Positions 19,151 to 32,247 are shown, counted from the first letter of the stretch. The stretch is DNA of 64,000 nucleotides from Mycoplasmoidaceae bacterium (GCA_024427265.1 JAKSVP010000001.1:1-64000), one strand, 5' to 3'. A program made the numbers and translations. The notes: a model not told the origin generated them from the sequence alone.

Positions 19151-22100
19151 CTATTTAATTTGGTCTACCAATCTATCTCTCTTAAGTGAGACAAAGCCTA
19201 TTGCATATGAGCCCACTAAGATGACACCAATTCCTCCAATTGCTGCTACATAGTATCATCATTTTTGAGTGACATCGACCAAGATATTGGCTGTATTGAA
19301 GATTATTGATTGGTAACCTAGTGTTAAACCAAACGATAATGGAACAGCCAATCCAAGACCAATTACGATTGTTGGAATGAATAGAGCTAAAATAGACATT
19401 AAGTTCTTAGCATCTGAGTACCCTAATGCTTTTAGCATTGCCGCCATCTTCTTAGAGTCATTGATAATCAAACTTGAAATGATGGCAACAATAATAATAG
19501 TGATAGGAATAACAATTGCCATAATTGATGTTTCAGCCAAGTCAAATGTTGAAATCAAGTTAGAGTAGATTAAATCACTTGCAGCAACATCCATTGCACC
19601 ACAAATGGCTGTAATCATCGTAGTATCACCATAAATGTTAGCTACATCATTAATGAAATCGTTGATGTAACCATTATATTCACCTATATCAATACGTTTA
19701 ACTAAGAAATCAGCATTAGCTTGATAGTATGCTGGATTATTGACACCAGACATCATGTTAGCTATTGATAAGTTGTTGCCAAACTTTAATAATTCTGCAA
19801 ACTTATTCTTAGATCCATTAGATTTATAAACAGAAGCCCCAGGATACATACCTGTATATGAATATAATGACACACCATTGGTGATTGGTTTACCAGCCTT
19901 ATTTTCTGTATAAATACCATTAAATCCAACCGGAACTTTAATTGGCATTTGATCAGTACCAACAAGTTTAGCTGGTCCATCAGTTATTACTGGTTTAACA
20001 ATTGAACCACTATTATCAGCAAAAGAGTAAAGAGCAATATTATTTGAATCTTGAGCACCAATTCCGGACAAGTCTGCTAATTTAGGTGGTAAAGAATCTG
20101 ATCAATCTGGGAATCGACTATCTTGCATTTCTGTCCACATCATATATTTGTGAGTTTTATTTCAAGTTTCACCATTAGGTAAACCTAAAATATCATTAGC
20201 GCCTTTTTGTGTTGTATAAAATGCTTCATCATTTGTTCCTTGTGAAATTCCAACAACCACAAACTTGTTGATATTGTAATCTTCTGGATAATCCTTACTA
20301 TGTAATTGTTGTTCAAATCTATCAACTGTGTTAGTTACATTGATAGATATTCAATCACCAACTTTTAATTTATATTTATGAGCAGCATAAGAGTTGATGA
20401 TAATTGGATGAGCATCATCTAAATCAAAACTATGGATATAGTTAGTATCAAATAATCATTTATTTAAATCATTACCTTGTTTATCAGTTAACTTGATATA
20501 TTGAGAGTTTTGTGTAATGCCTTCAATTTTAATTTCATGTGACGCATCAAAACCTCTATTATTAGATAATTGAGTAATGTTTCCAGAAACATATGTATAT
20601 GTTTCATCTAACTTATCACCTTCATGTTTATCCCAGTTAAGAGGAATAGAACCATAAGTTATTGGATATTCTAATTTGATGATTTCAGGATCTGAATATA
20701 AGGTTGTGATTAAATGAATGAAATCTGGATTAAATGCCATTAACGCATAACCTACAGTTTCCATATCTGTAATAAATGAATATGTATCAGTTTCATCATC
20801 ATATTTAAAGAAGCTAGGGAATTGGCTTGCATATTTATGACCTGCTAAATTAGCAATTTGGTTATAAGCATCAGCAGCAATATTTCTTGAGTTGGCTGGC
20901 ATTAATGCCAATGCAATTTCTCAAGGGTTTGATGAACCGAGAATAGATGAACCAATGTTGTAGTCCATGCCTAATCTTGAAGAAATTTTGTTTTGCAAGT
21001 ATAGTAAATCTTGGTTTTGACCATCGGAATCAGACATGTTTGGCATCATTAAGTTTCCATAATGACCTAAAGCATGTTGATACGTTTCACCACATAACGT
21101 TTCATACAATGCCATTACAGGATTTTCAAAAATAAAGTTTCTAGAATAAGGTTTTGTGAATTGGTGATATGATGTAATACCATCTTGTGTTGATCATGTT
21201 TCACCTTGAGTTGCTGTGGTATTTCAATATATATTGAATAGGTATTCACTAGGATCTGATCAACCAAAACCAGTATATGCATCGCCTTGTTCTTCTTGTT
21301 TACGAGAATAATCATATACAGAATAAACTGAACCACTAGCAGTTGGTGTTGTTAATTCAATATTAAAGTTGTAATCAAATTGAGTTGAATTGGTTGTTCT
21401 AGATTGATTCAACTTATCAAATGTAGTAAATGCAAATACTAATGATGACATAGTTAAACAACTCATAGCAGCTAACATTAATAATCTACTAATTGAGTTG
21501 AATGCTAATGCAACCCTAAATCTGGTTAAGACACTAAAGTGTTTGAATGGTTTTTTAGCAATACGACTAAAGCTGTTTGTTTTAAATTCAGAACCAGCTT
21601 TCATTAATTCAACTGAATTAACACGCAATACTATCATTGTTGTAATGAAACAAATGATACTAAAGATAATAAATGGAACAAAGATACAGGATAAGAAGGA
21701 AATCCAGTTGAATTTAATCAGAGGCGTTGGCAGCATTCAATAGTTTTTAAATAGTGATAACGCAGCTGCTTGTAAACCTAATCCAGTTAAATATGCAGCA
21801 ATACCACCAACTAAAGCAGGGAATAGAGCAAATGGTAATAATGAAGCACCAATCTTTCACTTCTTAATACCATTGGCTCTCATAATACCAATGTTAACTC
21901 TGTTATTTTCTACATAACGTTTAATAATAACAAAACATATTACTAAACATAAGATACCAATAAATGAACATAGAATTGCTGATACTACTTCAATCACATG
22001 AACTAGATTTGGCAAATAAGCAATTCTAAAACCAGAGCAATTTAATAAATTGCTTGCATCATCTTTTCAATAAGCACACTTAACATTATCTGGGAAGATC

Positions 22101-24121
22101 ATGTTATCTTCTGCTCATTCATTAATCTTATTAATAACGTATTGCTGTCTATTAGTATTAACATTAGGTTTGAATCTAGCAATTAGATATTCTTCAACTG
22201 TTGAGTTAATAAATGCCAACTTAATAGTGTTGTATCCAGAATCATTACAATATACTAAACATTCTGTTTTAGTATTTGGCGTTGGTCTTGAGATATCAAC
22301 AACTGGATACATGAAATCTGGAGTTAGACCACAACCTCAAATAATTTCGTTGTAGCCACCACAAGAAGCGATATGTTGACTATCAATACCATGTCATTGG
22401 TCTTCTTCTTCGCCACGTTCTACAGTAATGACTTCGTCAGTTCCTGTAATTTCATAATCCATACTAGATCAAGAAACATTAGTATATGGATTGATTCAGA
22501 AATTAAATTGATCTTGACTTAAACTATTAAATCAAGCAGTTGCTACTTTTTGATTAATTTCACCACCTGGTTTTCTTTCATATTGGTTTTCATATCATAC
22601 TTGATATGGTTCAAAGTTATTTAAGTATGATGGATTTAAAACATACTTATTATTCTTTTCTAGATGTTGAGGGTTAACAATAGAGAATCTAGATGTTCAA
22701 TTGGAAATAGTACATGTTTGAGGTGTACCCAATGTTTCAACTCATGTATAAACAACATTACCATTAGTACTAATGGTTATTGTTTCAGCATAATCAGTAT
22801 ATCAAGTTGACAAATAAGAGTTATATGCTGCAGGAATTTGGCTTGGAGGAATAATAACATCTAATAGAGCATTGTAGTATTGAGCTGGATTTAAATCAAT
22901 TGCAGCCAATGTTTTCAAAGTAGGAACAAGATTAGGTTGAGTTATATTACCTGATAACATTCTCTTAAATCTTATTTGCATTATTTGTGAATACAAAAAT
23001 GACGGAGATTTAATACTTGAGCCATCATCTCATTGTTTAACTTCTGACAATGGATAAAGTGGTGTAGTAGCTACATCATTAAAATCAGAAGGTACTGTAA
23101 TAGTTAAACCAGTGTCAGTTGTTAAACTACTTCCTGGTTCTAATTCATTACCATTTCTATCATAGAAAACAATTTGAGAATCATATGGTGCTCAATCATT
23201 TGCTGAGAATAATTGATTTCCTCTTCTACCAGAAGGATCTGAGAATAGTACCATTGTATCAATGGTATCTTCTGGGTTAGAATCAATTATCTTGTAGAAA
23301 ATATTATCTTTCGTTGCAGTAACATTTACTGATTTAAAGAATCTATGTTCTAGATCATCTTTAAATTCATCAGTGTCTAAATATAAAGACAGAGGAGTAT
23401 CTGTAGTTGTCATTACAGAGTAAATGTTATCTGTTTGTTGAGTTAAGAAAGTTAAGAATGATTGATAATCATCATGAAAGATATTGTTGTTAATTAGATT
23501 TTCATAATCTGCATCTGTTAATGTTGTGCCAGCATTTCATGCTGTAACAATACGATTTAGGTCTTGTATTTTTTGAGGGATAGTACCATCAAATCTTTGA
23601 ACAACTCTAAATTCAAAATCAACCAATCTACTTTTTGGTTGTTGCTTTGCGTATGATAAATATAAACCAGTTGATGTTTGATCATCTAGTTTAAGATGAT
23701 ATGTTCTAATACTAGTGTTACCTTGTAACAAATGTTCAGGTACTGTATATCAGTATGTACCAGCTTGTTCTGGAAGACCTGTTCCATGAGATAATTCATT
23801 AGTTGTTAAATATTCTTTAATTTCAGAATCTCTTAATGAATCATATGGAGTAACAGTAGCGGTAGCACCACTAACAGTGTAATTTATACCTTTGGTATAA
23901 GGTGCATAGCTTGCAGAACCGATTTCATATAGTTCTGAAGCTGTGAAGTCATGTAACTTACCCTTGTTAGCTAAAGAAGTATATTCATTTTTAATATTGG
24001 TTGTTGTGTTAGACATAACACAGAAAACACCTAATCCAAAAAATAACAAGAAAATCAACCCAATGATTGATATCTTGTTATTTTTAAATGATCTAACAAC
24101 GTTTTTGATTAGATTTTTCAT
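19151..24121 (-). CDS. Very large FtsX/MacB-family ABC transporter permease
   Basis: A 1656-residue protein assembled across in-frame TGA(Trp) codons; I checked several gaps and found no TAA or TAG. One TM helix at about 16-38 is followed by a large extracytoplasmic region to about 700. Next come three TMs (about 704-734, 757-787 and 802-834) and a fourth at about 864-899. A second large outside region runs to about 1525, then three final TMs (1532-1555, 1574-1604, 1620-1645). The two TM clusters look like two FtsX domains, as in MacB/LolC-type permeases, but the outside domains are far larger than usual. It pairs with the ATPase gene 10 bases downstream. Export or surface remodelling is an inference; the substrate is unknown. 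Confidence 0.83.
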
Positions 24122-24205
24122 AATCAATATTTTATATTATTTTAATATAAAATAATTTTTCTTAAAAAATAATATATTTAACAAGAAAGACTAAAGTATA
24201 GTGTT

Positions 24206-24211
24206 TATAAT
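24206..24211 (+). promoter_or_regulatory. TATAAT box 6 bases before the PAP2 gene start
   Basis: Consensus -10 ending 6 bases before the ATG at 24218. No SD is present, so a leaderless transcript is likely. Confidence 0.5.
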
Positions 24212-24217
24212 AAAAAT

Positions 24218-25012
24218 ATGACTGAAACAGTACGTAAAACAAGAAATCCATTTAAAAAAGTACCATGATATGGATGGGTTGGTGCAGTAATATTTATAGT
24301 TTTTCAAATTGGACTATATAAACTAGGCGGATATATATCCGAACATCTAGTTGCACCACATTGATCACTATGTCCCAAGATAGATGTTATTGATAATGCA
24401 ATACCATATTGTCCATATTTCTTTATTCAAATATATTTTTTAGCATATGGTTTTTGATTTATAGCACCCATATGAATATCAACCGGTAAAAAAGAAAATT
24501 TCATAAACTTTATGATTTATGGAACGATTGCATCGTTCATTGGTTTTATTTGATTTATTTTGATGCCAACATGGATGGACAGAACTGCAGCTGGAGAAAA
24601 TTTGATAGAAAAAGCTGCTGCAATAAAAACTCCATTTACTAGATTTTTGGCTCAAGCAATAATTAAAATGGATACAGGAGACACAGGTTGAAATCTTTGC
24701 CCTTCATACCATTGTATGGCTTCCGCACTTTGCGCATTCGGTGTAATGAGAATTAAAGAACACCGTCTAGGAACAAGAATTGGTTTTGAGGTAATGGCAG
24801 TGTTAGTATTCTTGTCAACTGTCTTTGTAAAGCAACACTATTTTGTAGATATATTAGGAGGAGTTGCAGTAGCAACAATTCCATTTGTCTTAACTCGTTT
24901 TGTTTGACATCCTGGGGAAAAAATAATTTTAAACAACCCACTATTCTTGCAGGCAAAACACCTGACAAAGAAAGATGTTAAACAAGCAGAAAAAGCAGAA
25001 GAAAAAAAGTAG
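24218..25012 (+). CDS. PAP2-family membrane phosphatase/phosphotransferase (Aur1-like subtype)
   Basis: A 264-residue integral membrane protein with about six TM helices. The pattern fits the PAP2_3 group: DNAIPYCPYFFIQIY in the second TM region, PSYHCMAS near residue 162 (the PSxH box), and STVFVKQHYFVDILGG near 200 (the catalytic His/Asp box). The KxxxxxxRP box of classical PAP2 is absent, as in this group. It would act on lipid phosphates or transfer head groups at the membrane; the exact substrate is unknown. The C-terminal tail is charged and Lys-rich. It is convergent with aspS, with a shared terminator that covers both stop codons. Confidence 0.78.
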
Positions 25013-25032
25013 AGGTAACTCTACTTTTCTTT
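25005..25032. terminator. Shared bidirectional terminator between the PAP2 gene and aspS
   Basis: Perfect 10-bp stem AAAAGTAGAG / CTCTACTTTT with loop GTAA. The forward stop TAG (25010-25012) is in the left arm and the aspS stop (25021-25023) in the right arm. Confidence 0.82.
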
Positions 25033-26748
25033 TACTTGTAGGAATAGATCATCTAATCCTTCGGCACTTGCTGCACTTGGCGCATCTAACATTAAATCAA
25101 TACCATGAGAGTTCTTTGGGAAAGCAATAACATCACGGATTGTTTCTGCTTTAGTTAAGATCATTAGCAAACGATCTAAACCAATTGCAATTCCACCATG
25201 TGGTGGAACACCATAGTCAAATGCATTTAATAAATAACCAAATTTAGCTTGAGCTTGTTCCTCAGTTAGACCAATTGCTTTGAACATTCTCTTTTGAACT
25301 TCAGTGTTAGTAATTCTTATAGAACCACCACCAACTTCATAACCGTTCAATACTATATCATAAGCACGAGCACGAGCTTTAGCTTTGTTAGTATCAAAGT
25401 TTTTTAAACTTTGTTTAGCTGGTGAAGTGAATGGATGGTGTGCAGCTGCATACTTACCAGTTTCTTCATCATATTCAAATAGTGGTCAGTTAACAACTCA
25501 TGTAAATGCTAATTCATTTGGATTAGCTAATTTATATACATTATTGCAAGCAATTCTTGCTGCACCCAATGTGTTATTTACTTTGTCTAATTTACCAGCA
25601 CATAAAATTAATGTTCCAGCATTAAAACCAAAACTTGCAAAAGCTTGATTTGCTTTATCATCTTCAATTACTTTAGCAATTGAACCAGCAACTTTTTTGC
25701 CATTTTCAAAAGTTAAATATGCAATTTGCAAACCTTTATCAGTTGCAAACTTTTGAACAATTTCAAAATCATTTTTATTCATCAATTGTTTATCAATTGC
25801 AAAACCTTTGATGACACCATTTTCCTTTAGAATATTTGCAAAAATATTAAATTGTGTATTAGTGAAATATTGCGATAAATCCGCTAATTTTAGATTATAT
25901 CTAAGGTCTGGTTTGTCACAACCATAGAAGTTCATACATTCATCATATTCCATTACTTTGAATGGGGTTTTAATTTCAATGTTTAATGTTTTCTTTATTG
26001 CATGTTTAAACATTTTTTCTACAACACGCATGATGTCTTTTTCTTCAATGAAAGACATTTCCATATCTAGTTGTGTAAATTCAGGTTGACGGTCAGCTCT
26101 TAAGTCTTCATCTCTAAAACATTTAGCAATTTGAAAGTATTTCAAAAATCCAGCAACCATTAATAATTGTTTAAAGATTTGCGGACTTTGAGGCAATGCT
26201 CAGAAATGGTTTGGAGCATTACGCGTTGGAACAATATAGTCACGTGCACCTTCAGGTGTTGGTTTAGCAAGACAAGGTGTTTCAACATCAACAAAATCTT
26301 GTTTGACAAGATAAGCTCTTAATTCATTAATAAATTTAGATCTAAAAATAATTTTATTTCTAACAGTATCACGACGTAAATCTAGATATCTATGTTTTAA
26401 TCTGATATCTTCTAATGCGTCGGTTACATCTTCAACGATCATTGGAGATGTTTTAGATAAAGATAAAATCTTTAATGATTCACATTTAATTTCAATCTTG
26501 CCAGTTTTTAGTTTGTCATTTGGTGTTTTTCTAGCAACAACTGTACCTTTAACATTAACCACAGATTCTCTAGTTAAACCTTCAATGTTTGTAGATTCAT
26601 CTACAATAACTTGAACTAAACCATAACGATCAGCAACATCTAAGAAAGTGATGGAGCCCATCTTTCTGATTTTCTTAACTCAACCTTTAATGTTTACTTG
26701 TTGGTTAATGAATTTTTCATTAACATTACCGCAATAAAGTTTTTTCAT
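25021..26748 (-). CDS. aspS: Aspartyl-tRNA synthetase
   Basis: A 575-residue class II synthetase charging tRNA-Asp. The N-terminal OB-fold anticodon domain ([17 protein letters not shown]) covers about residues 15-100. Motif 1 is near [20 protein letters not shown]; motif 2 is [19 protein letters not shown]; motif 3 is [11 protein letters not shown]. The bacterial insertion (GAD-like) domain lies between motifs 2 and 3. Length is typical for bacterial AspRS. It follows hisS after a TAA-T-ATG junction, the usual Firmicute-type hisS-aspS operon. Confidence 0.96.
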
Positions 26749-26749
26749 A

Positions 26750-28039
26750 TTATTCTTCTTTACCTTTTTTCTTAATGAAGTAGTCAACTAGTTTTTCAAC
26801 TTTTACTTCTTCTTGTTTCATTGTCAATTGGTTCTTTACAAGAACAGATTGCTTCTTAACATCTCTTGGTCCAACAATGATTACATATTTAGCATTTTGA
26901 GATTCAGCATATTTAAAATGCTTATCCAACTTTGTTGTGTTTCAATTAGCACTACAACTAAATCCTGCGATTCTTAACATCTTACATATCATTGCACTAA
27001 TCATGCTTGTTTCTTCAGCTAGGTTAGCAACTACAACATCAAGATGTTTGTAGTTATCTATTTCTTTTTTCAAAGCAGTATTACCTGTTAAAGCAATTAA
27101 CAATCTTTCAATACCTAGAGCAAAACCAACACAGTTGGCATCTTCTCCACCTAGTTCTTTAATCATAGTGTTGTATCTACCACCACCAACTAAAGTTGGT
27201 TGTCCTTTTAATAATTCAGATGTAGATTCAATTTCAAAGATGAAATTACAATAGTAATCTAATCCTCTAACTAATGTGTCATCAATCACATATTGAATTT
27301 GTAATTGTGTTAAAGCATCTGTTATCTTTTTAAAGTAATCAATTTCTTCTTGCGTAGCAAATTGTGTTACTTTAGGAGCTAATTTAACAAACGGTTTCTT
27401 ACCATCTACTTTATCATCTAAGATTCTTAGAGGGTTACGATCTAGTCTAGCAACAGAATCTTCTGTTAGTTGATCTTTGAAGTCAGCAAAATACTTTTTC
27501 AAAGCTTCAATTCATTTTGCTCTAGTTGCCGTAGAACATATATTATTGATCTTTAGAACATAATCTTTATAACCAAAAGTATTTAAAATTGATTCTGCTA
27601 ATAAAACCATATCAACATCATCATAATATGAATCAGAAGCAACGCATTCAACACCAAATTGGTGGAATAAACGTAGACGACCACTTTGTGGTCTTTCATA
27701 TCTATACATTGGTTCAATGTAAAAGAATTTCATTGGATGAGGCATTCTATGTAGTAGTTTGTTTTCAACAACAGCACGACATACACTAGCTGTTAATTCA
27801 GGACGAAGAACCATGTCACGGTCACCTTTATCTTTAAATTCATAGAATTCTTTATTAACAATATCAGATGTATCACCAACAGTTCTAATAAATAATTCTT
27901 TGTATTCAAAGCTTGGTGTTTTTATTTGATAAAAACCATTTAATTTGGCAATGGTTTTGCAAGCTTCACAAATAATATCGAACCCAGGTTCTAGTTCATA
28001 AATATAATCTTGAGTTCCTCTCGGTTTTGTTAAATTCAT
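26750..28039 (-). CDS. hisS: Histidyl-tRNA synthetase
   Basis: A 429-residue class II synthetase for tRNA-His. It starts MNLTKPRGTQDY with the family motif. Motif 2 is VLRPELTASVCRAV with MYRYERPQSGRLRLFHQFG, and the histidine-specific segments are DDTLVRGLDYYCNFIFE and GGGRYNTMI. The C-terminal anticodon domain follows LDVVVANL. The start at 28039 is chosen over 28060 because GGAGG lies just upstream and the core begins there. It heads the operon with aspS, with TATAAT-like sequence upstream on the reverse strand. Divergent from secDF. Confidence 0.95.
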
Positions 28040-28113
28040 ATTGCCTCCAATAGATACCACATATTATAAATTAAAAAATATATTAAATATTTACAATAAA
28101 GTTTAATTATGTA

Positions 28114-28119
28114 TATAAT
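28114..28119 (+). promoter_or_regulatory. TATAAT box of secDF
   Basis: Consensus -10 lying 9 bases before the secDF ATG; no SD in between. Confidence 0.45.
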
Positions 28120-28128
28120 TAAGAAACT

Positions 28129-31100
28129 ATGACAAACATTGATCAAAAACCTAATAAATTTGATTCTAGAAAAAAAAGAGTTGCAATTCTCCCAATTATT
28201 TTTTCTAGCATTCTTGCTGCAGGTTCTTTAGCAGCTTCTGGAGTTGGTATTTGACACATAGCTTCTAACTATACTGAAAGTCCTGAATTTACTAGATCAG
28301 TTAAAGGCAGATTACAAATTGATCCATTTGCAAACTACAGCGAAACTGAAAAATCTCAATTTGAATACGACGATGCAAATAGAATAACAAAAGAGTGCGC
28401 TGAAAAGCTGTCTAGATGATTAAAAGATCAAGGACAAAAAACATATGATGTTGCATATGAATGCTATGAAACCGAAGAAGAACACGAATTTGATTGCTTC
28501 TTAACAGCACAATTTGAAATTGATAAAGTTTATCGTAAACATTACTCTTCTGAAGAAGAAAAGAAAGAAAAGATTGACAATGACCAATACTTATCTTTCT
28601 TTAGTGAAAAAGGGTTTAACTCTAATGAAAAAACATTCGTTTACCGTTGATGACTAGAAGATGAAGGACAAGAACCTGTATATTCTGTCATCCCCTATAG
28701 ACAAGTTTTTAATATTCCAAGTAAAGTTGACCCTGATAATCCTGAAGTTAAAACAATAGTTGACAAAGATGGCGGGAATGGAGTTTTGTTCACTATAAAG
28801 TCAGAAAGTAAAGCTTTAATTAAAGAAATTTTTACTAACTTAGCTGATGCTAAAAAATCCACTCAACAAAAAATAAATGAAGATATTAAACCTTTTTGTC
28901 AACCAAGATTGTACATTGTTAATAATATAAATGGTTTGTACAACGAAGTTAACTACCATTTAGCCAACTGAGGAAATCAAAACTATGGTAAAGATCGTAG
29001 TTATCTTAACCTTTATGAAGATTCCGCTTATGCTAAATTTTCAAATACATATAAAACCAAAAATTTTAAAGGCGAAGATTATGACAAACCTGATAGTTTA
29101 GCTTGTAGATTGCAATCAGTCAAAGACCATGATCGAGATGATTATGATATTCCTAACGCTGACATCTTTAACTATATTGATCAAGCAACGCCTGGAACGA
29201 ATGAAATTGATTTTACTCATAAGTATGTTGATGACATAGTTACAATAGCTAATTTCGATAAATTCATTCCTCAAGAGATTACTGAAAAATATAAAAATGA
29301 AGTTAACTTTGAATCATTAGAAATCAATAGCGTTAATTATTTCTGATATACCCAATCAACTAAGAATCTTGCTACGACTTATTTGAATAACCAAATAAAA
29401 TATGGTTTTGGTAAGGCAGCCATCAAGACAATTAATTTAGATGATATCACATCATACAATAAGTCATTTACTACAATCACTCAAGACAATTTTAAGTCAA
29501 TTTATGTAGCTCCATCATTCACGGAAACAATTTTTGGCGGAAGTAGCCTGGTTGGAATTTTGAGTTTGGGTTTCTTAATATTTCTAATTGCTTTATTAAT
29601 AATTCTAGCTGTTCTATATAGAACAACCGGAGTAATGAGCTGAATCTGCATGATTTTTGCTCTATCTATGACTGGATTAATTGCAACAATTGGCGCAACT
29701 GCGATTAGTATGTCATTGTTATTTGGTTTATTCACTATGGCTATGGCAGGCTTCTTAGCTTCGCTAGTTATATGTGGAAGGATGAAACGTAGACTAAATT
29801 CGCATGAAGACACTCAATTAATTGTTAAGAAGACATTTAAACAATCTTTATTACCAATTACTGACATTAGTGTAATCACATTAATCTTTGGTTTATGTTT
29901 TACATACATTGCACCAGTTGCATTAAATTCTTTAGGATTAGTTTTGATTATTGGATCATTTGCAATATTTATAAATGTATACCTATTTAATGGTTTACTG
30001 CACATTTTATTCTTTAATAATCAATTGACATTTGCTAAGTTTGGTTTCTTTGGGAAACCATCCAATATTGCAAATGAAATGTTGTATCAAAGCAATAGTG
30101 CTATTCCTGCCAGCATGGATGCAACAAGATTAGATTTAGCTTTCTATAGTTCAATGAGCAAGAAGAAAATTGATTCAACTGGTAAGAAAGCAATGATTGC
30201 TGTTATCGTGGTTGGAGTGCTATTAATTGCTGGAATTATTGTCTTCAGTGTTTTAGGATTTACTAGTTCAACTATGTATCACACAAGTAATTGTTTAGCA
30301 ATTAAAACCGATCAAGATGTTCTTGGTCTTGGATGAGTAAACGAACTAAGTTATACATCTTATTATCATGATGTTCAAAATGGTTGATGGTATTTCTATA
30401 CTAATGCAAGTAATATTAACGATGTTGCTCTATCCATTGCTGAAAAACTTGATGACGACTTAGGCAATTTAGTTTTAGTACAAAACATTGTTGGTTCAAC
30501 AAACCACGATATTCTAGATTATGCATTGATCTCTATTCTAGTAGCTACACTATGCTGTTCATTATATGGAGTAATCAGATACAATTGAATAGCCTTTGTC
30601 CCAATGTTAGCAGGATCATTTGGAATACCATTATTAATCCTAGGATTAGCTGCAATCTGCCAAGTAAAATTTGACCAATTCGTTGTTATTGGATTTGTGT
30701 TCATTGTTGTAGTTAATACCATCTTTACTTCAATGATGATTGGAAACATTAATGGTGCATGAAGTAGAAAAGATGCTTACAACAAACAAGAATTTAAATA
30801 TATTGTTAATGTTGCTCTAACAAACAACTGAACATACATTTGAACAAGCGGATTAGCATACTTAATTTTCATCGTTGTCTTTGCAATAACTGGACCTATC
30901 GGCATTTCTTCAATTGTTGCTTTATTGATTATTGGTGGTATTGTAACTGTATCAATTGCGCCATTTACATTGTCATTCCTTGACTATCAATTTATGAAAG
31001 TAAGAAATGCTGTTCTTAACCGTATTGTTGAAAGAAATAAAAACAAAGTTGTTATTAATTACGATGACATTGATGAACAAGGAATTGAAGGAATTAACCA

Positions 31101-31152
31101 ATTTACTAGACAAATTCCTGTAAGTCAAGAGAAAAAACAACAAGGAGAATAA
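28129..31152 (+). CDS. secDF: Protein translocase subunit SecDF (fused)
   Basis: A 1007-residue protein. One TM at about 14-42 is followed by a large outside domain to about 460 (P1-like). A five-helix bundle (about 465-640) has a GATAISMSLLFGLFTMA-like segment. A second half with one TM at about 687-712, a smaller outside domain and five TMs to about 955 corresponds to SecF. SecDF uses the proton gradient to pull proteins from SecYEG. Sequence conservation is low, as is common in mycoplasmas, but the topology and the neighbouring apt (the secDF-apt order is known in Firmicutes) support the call. An alternative is an RND-like transporter. The last codons carry the SD for apt. Confidence 0.8.
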
Positions 31153-31153
31153 T

Positions 31154-31690
31154 ATGACACAAAGCTTAAGAACAATTAAAAACACATTAAAAGTTGTACC
31201 TAACTTTCCTAAAAAAGGTATTAGCTTTAAAGATATTACACCAATCTTTACTAAGCCTAAAGTTCTAAAATTAACAATTAATGAAATGTTAAAAACCATT
31301 AAAGGCAATAAGTTTGATATTGTTGTTGCCCTTGAGTCTAGAGGGTTCTTGTTTGGAACATTAATTGCTCAATCATTAAACTTACCTTTTGTTCCTATTA
31401 GAAAAAAAGGTAAACTTCCAAGAACAACAGTATCAGCAAGTTATGCGCTTGAATATGGCAAAGATACTATTGAAATGCACAAGTACGATGTTAAACCAGG
31501 ATCAAGAGTTTTAATTGTTGATGACATTGTTGCAACTGGTGGTACTGTTCTAGCAGTTAAACAAATGATGAAACAAGTTAAAGCTAAAGCTGAACATTTA
31601 TTAGTTCTAGGTGTATTAGCTGAATTACCCGAAGGTCCAGCTAAAATTGAAAAAGCAGGAATGAAAGTTCATTATTTGCTAAAACTTTAA
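31154..31690 (+). CDS. apt: Adenine phosphoribosyltransferase
   Basis: A 178-residue purine salvage enzyme making AMP from adenine and PRPP. Typical segments are PNFPKKGISFKDITPIF, VVALESRGFLFG, PFVPIRKKGKLP and the PRPP loop VLIVDDIVATGGT. The end, EGPAKIEKAGMKVHYLLKL, fits. It begins one base after the secDF stop, with SD AAGGAG inside the end of secDF, so the two are translated from one mRNA. A strong terminator follows. Confidence 0.96.
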   Translation: MTQSLRTIKNTLKVVPNFPKKGISFKDITPIFTKPKVLKLTINEMLKTIKGNKFDIVVALESRGFLFGTLIAQSLNLPFVPIRKKGKLPRTTVSASYALEYGKDTIEMHKYDVKPGSRVLIVDDIVATGGTVLAVKQMMKQVKAKAEHLLVLGVLAELPEGPAKIEKAGMKVHYLLKL

Positions 31691-31697
31691 TCCAAAG

Positions 31698-31724
31698 AAA
31701 AATGGGGTAATCCCATTTTTATTT
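31698..31724 (+). terminator. Intrinsic terminator after apt
   Basis: Stem AAAAATGGG / CCCATTTTT with loop GTAAT and a following T-rich run. Confidence 0.8.
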
Positions 31725-31787
31725 TTATTAATCTATATTATTCAAGTAAAAAATATATTATATGTATAATAAATATCTATATTTATT

Positions 31788-32246
31788 ATGGAATTTATAG
31801 GTTTTGGAAAAGATATTCACAAAATAACTAAGGCAAAATCCAAGATTGTTTTAGGTGGTTATGAATGTCAAAGCAATTACAAAATTATCGCTGTTTCAGA
31901 TGGTGATCTAGTTTTGCATTCAGTTGCTGATGCAATACTAGGCGCATGTCAAGGTGGCGATATTGGAATTGCTTTTCCTGACACAGATGTTAAGTGTAAA
32001 AAAATGAATTCAAAATTAATTTTGAACTACGCACTAACTATGGCTAAAAGAAAAAACCTATCAATTGGGAACATTGACATCACTATAGTTTGTGATAAGA
32101 TAATGATTCAACCAATTCGTAAGCATATAGTTGCTAGTTTGAAAAAATTATTAAAGACAAAGAAAATAAATGTCAAAGCAACAAGATTTGAACAAGACTT
32201 AAATCTTATTGAATGTGATTCAATAGTGTTAATGAAAGGAAAATAG
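31788..32246 (+). CDS. ispF: 2-C-methyl-D-erythritol 2,4-cyclodiphosphate synthase (IspF)
   Basis: A 152-residue MEP-pathway enzyme that cyclises CDP-methylerythritol phosphate. It shows GFGKDIHKI with the zinc ligands Asp and His, LGGYE, then SDGDLVLHSVADAILGA and GDIGIAFPDTD, which together are diagnostic. Length is normal. ispD at 12241 is the other pathway gene in this window; the remaining MEP genes must lie elsewhere if the pathway is complete. TATAAT at 31765-31770 gives a leader of about 10 bases without SD. hpt starts one base after its stop. Confidence 0.93.
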   Translation: MEFIGFGKDIHKITKAKSKIVLGGYECQSNYKIIAVSDGDLVLHSVADAILGACQGGDIGIAFPDTDVKCKKMNSKLILNYALTMAKRKNLSIGNIDITIVCDKIMIQPIRKHIVASLKKLLKTKKINVKATRFEQDLNLIECDSIVLMKGK

Positions 32247-32247
32247 T

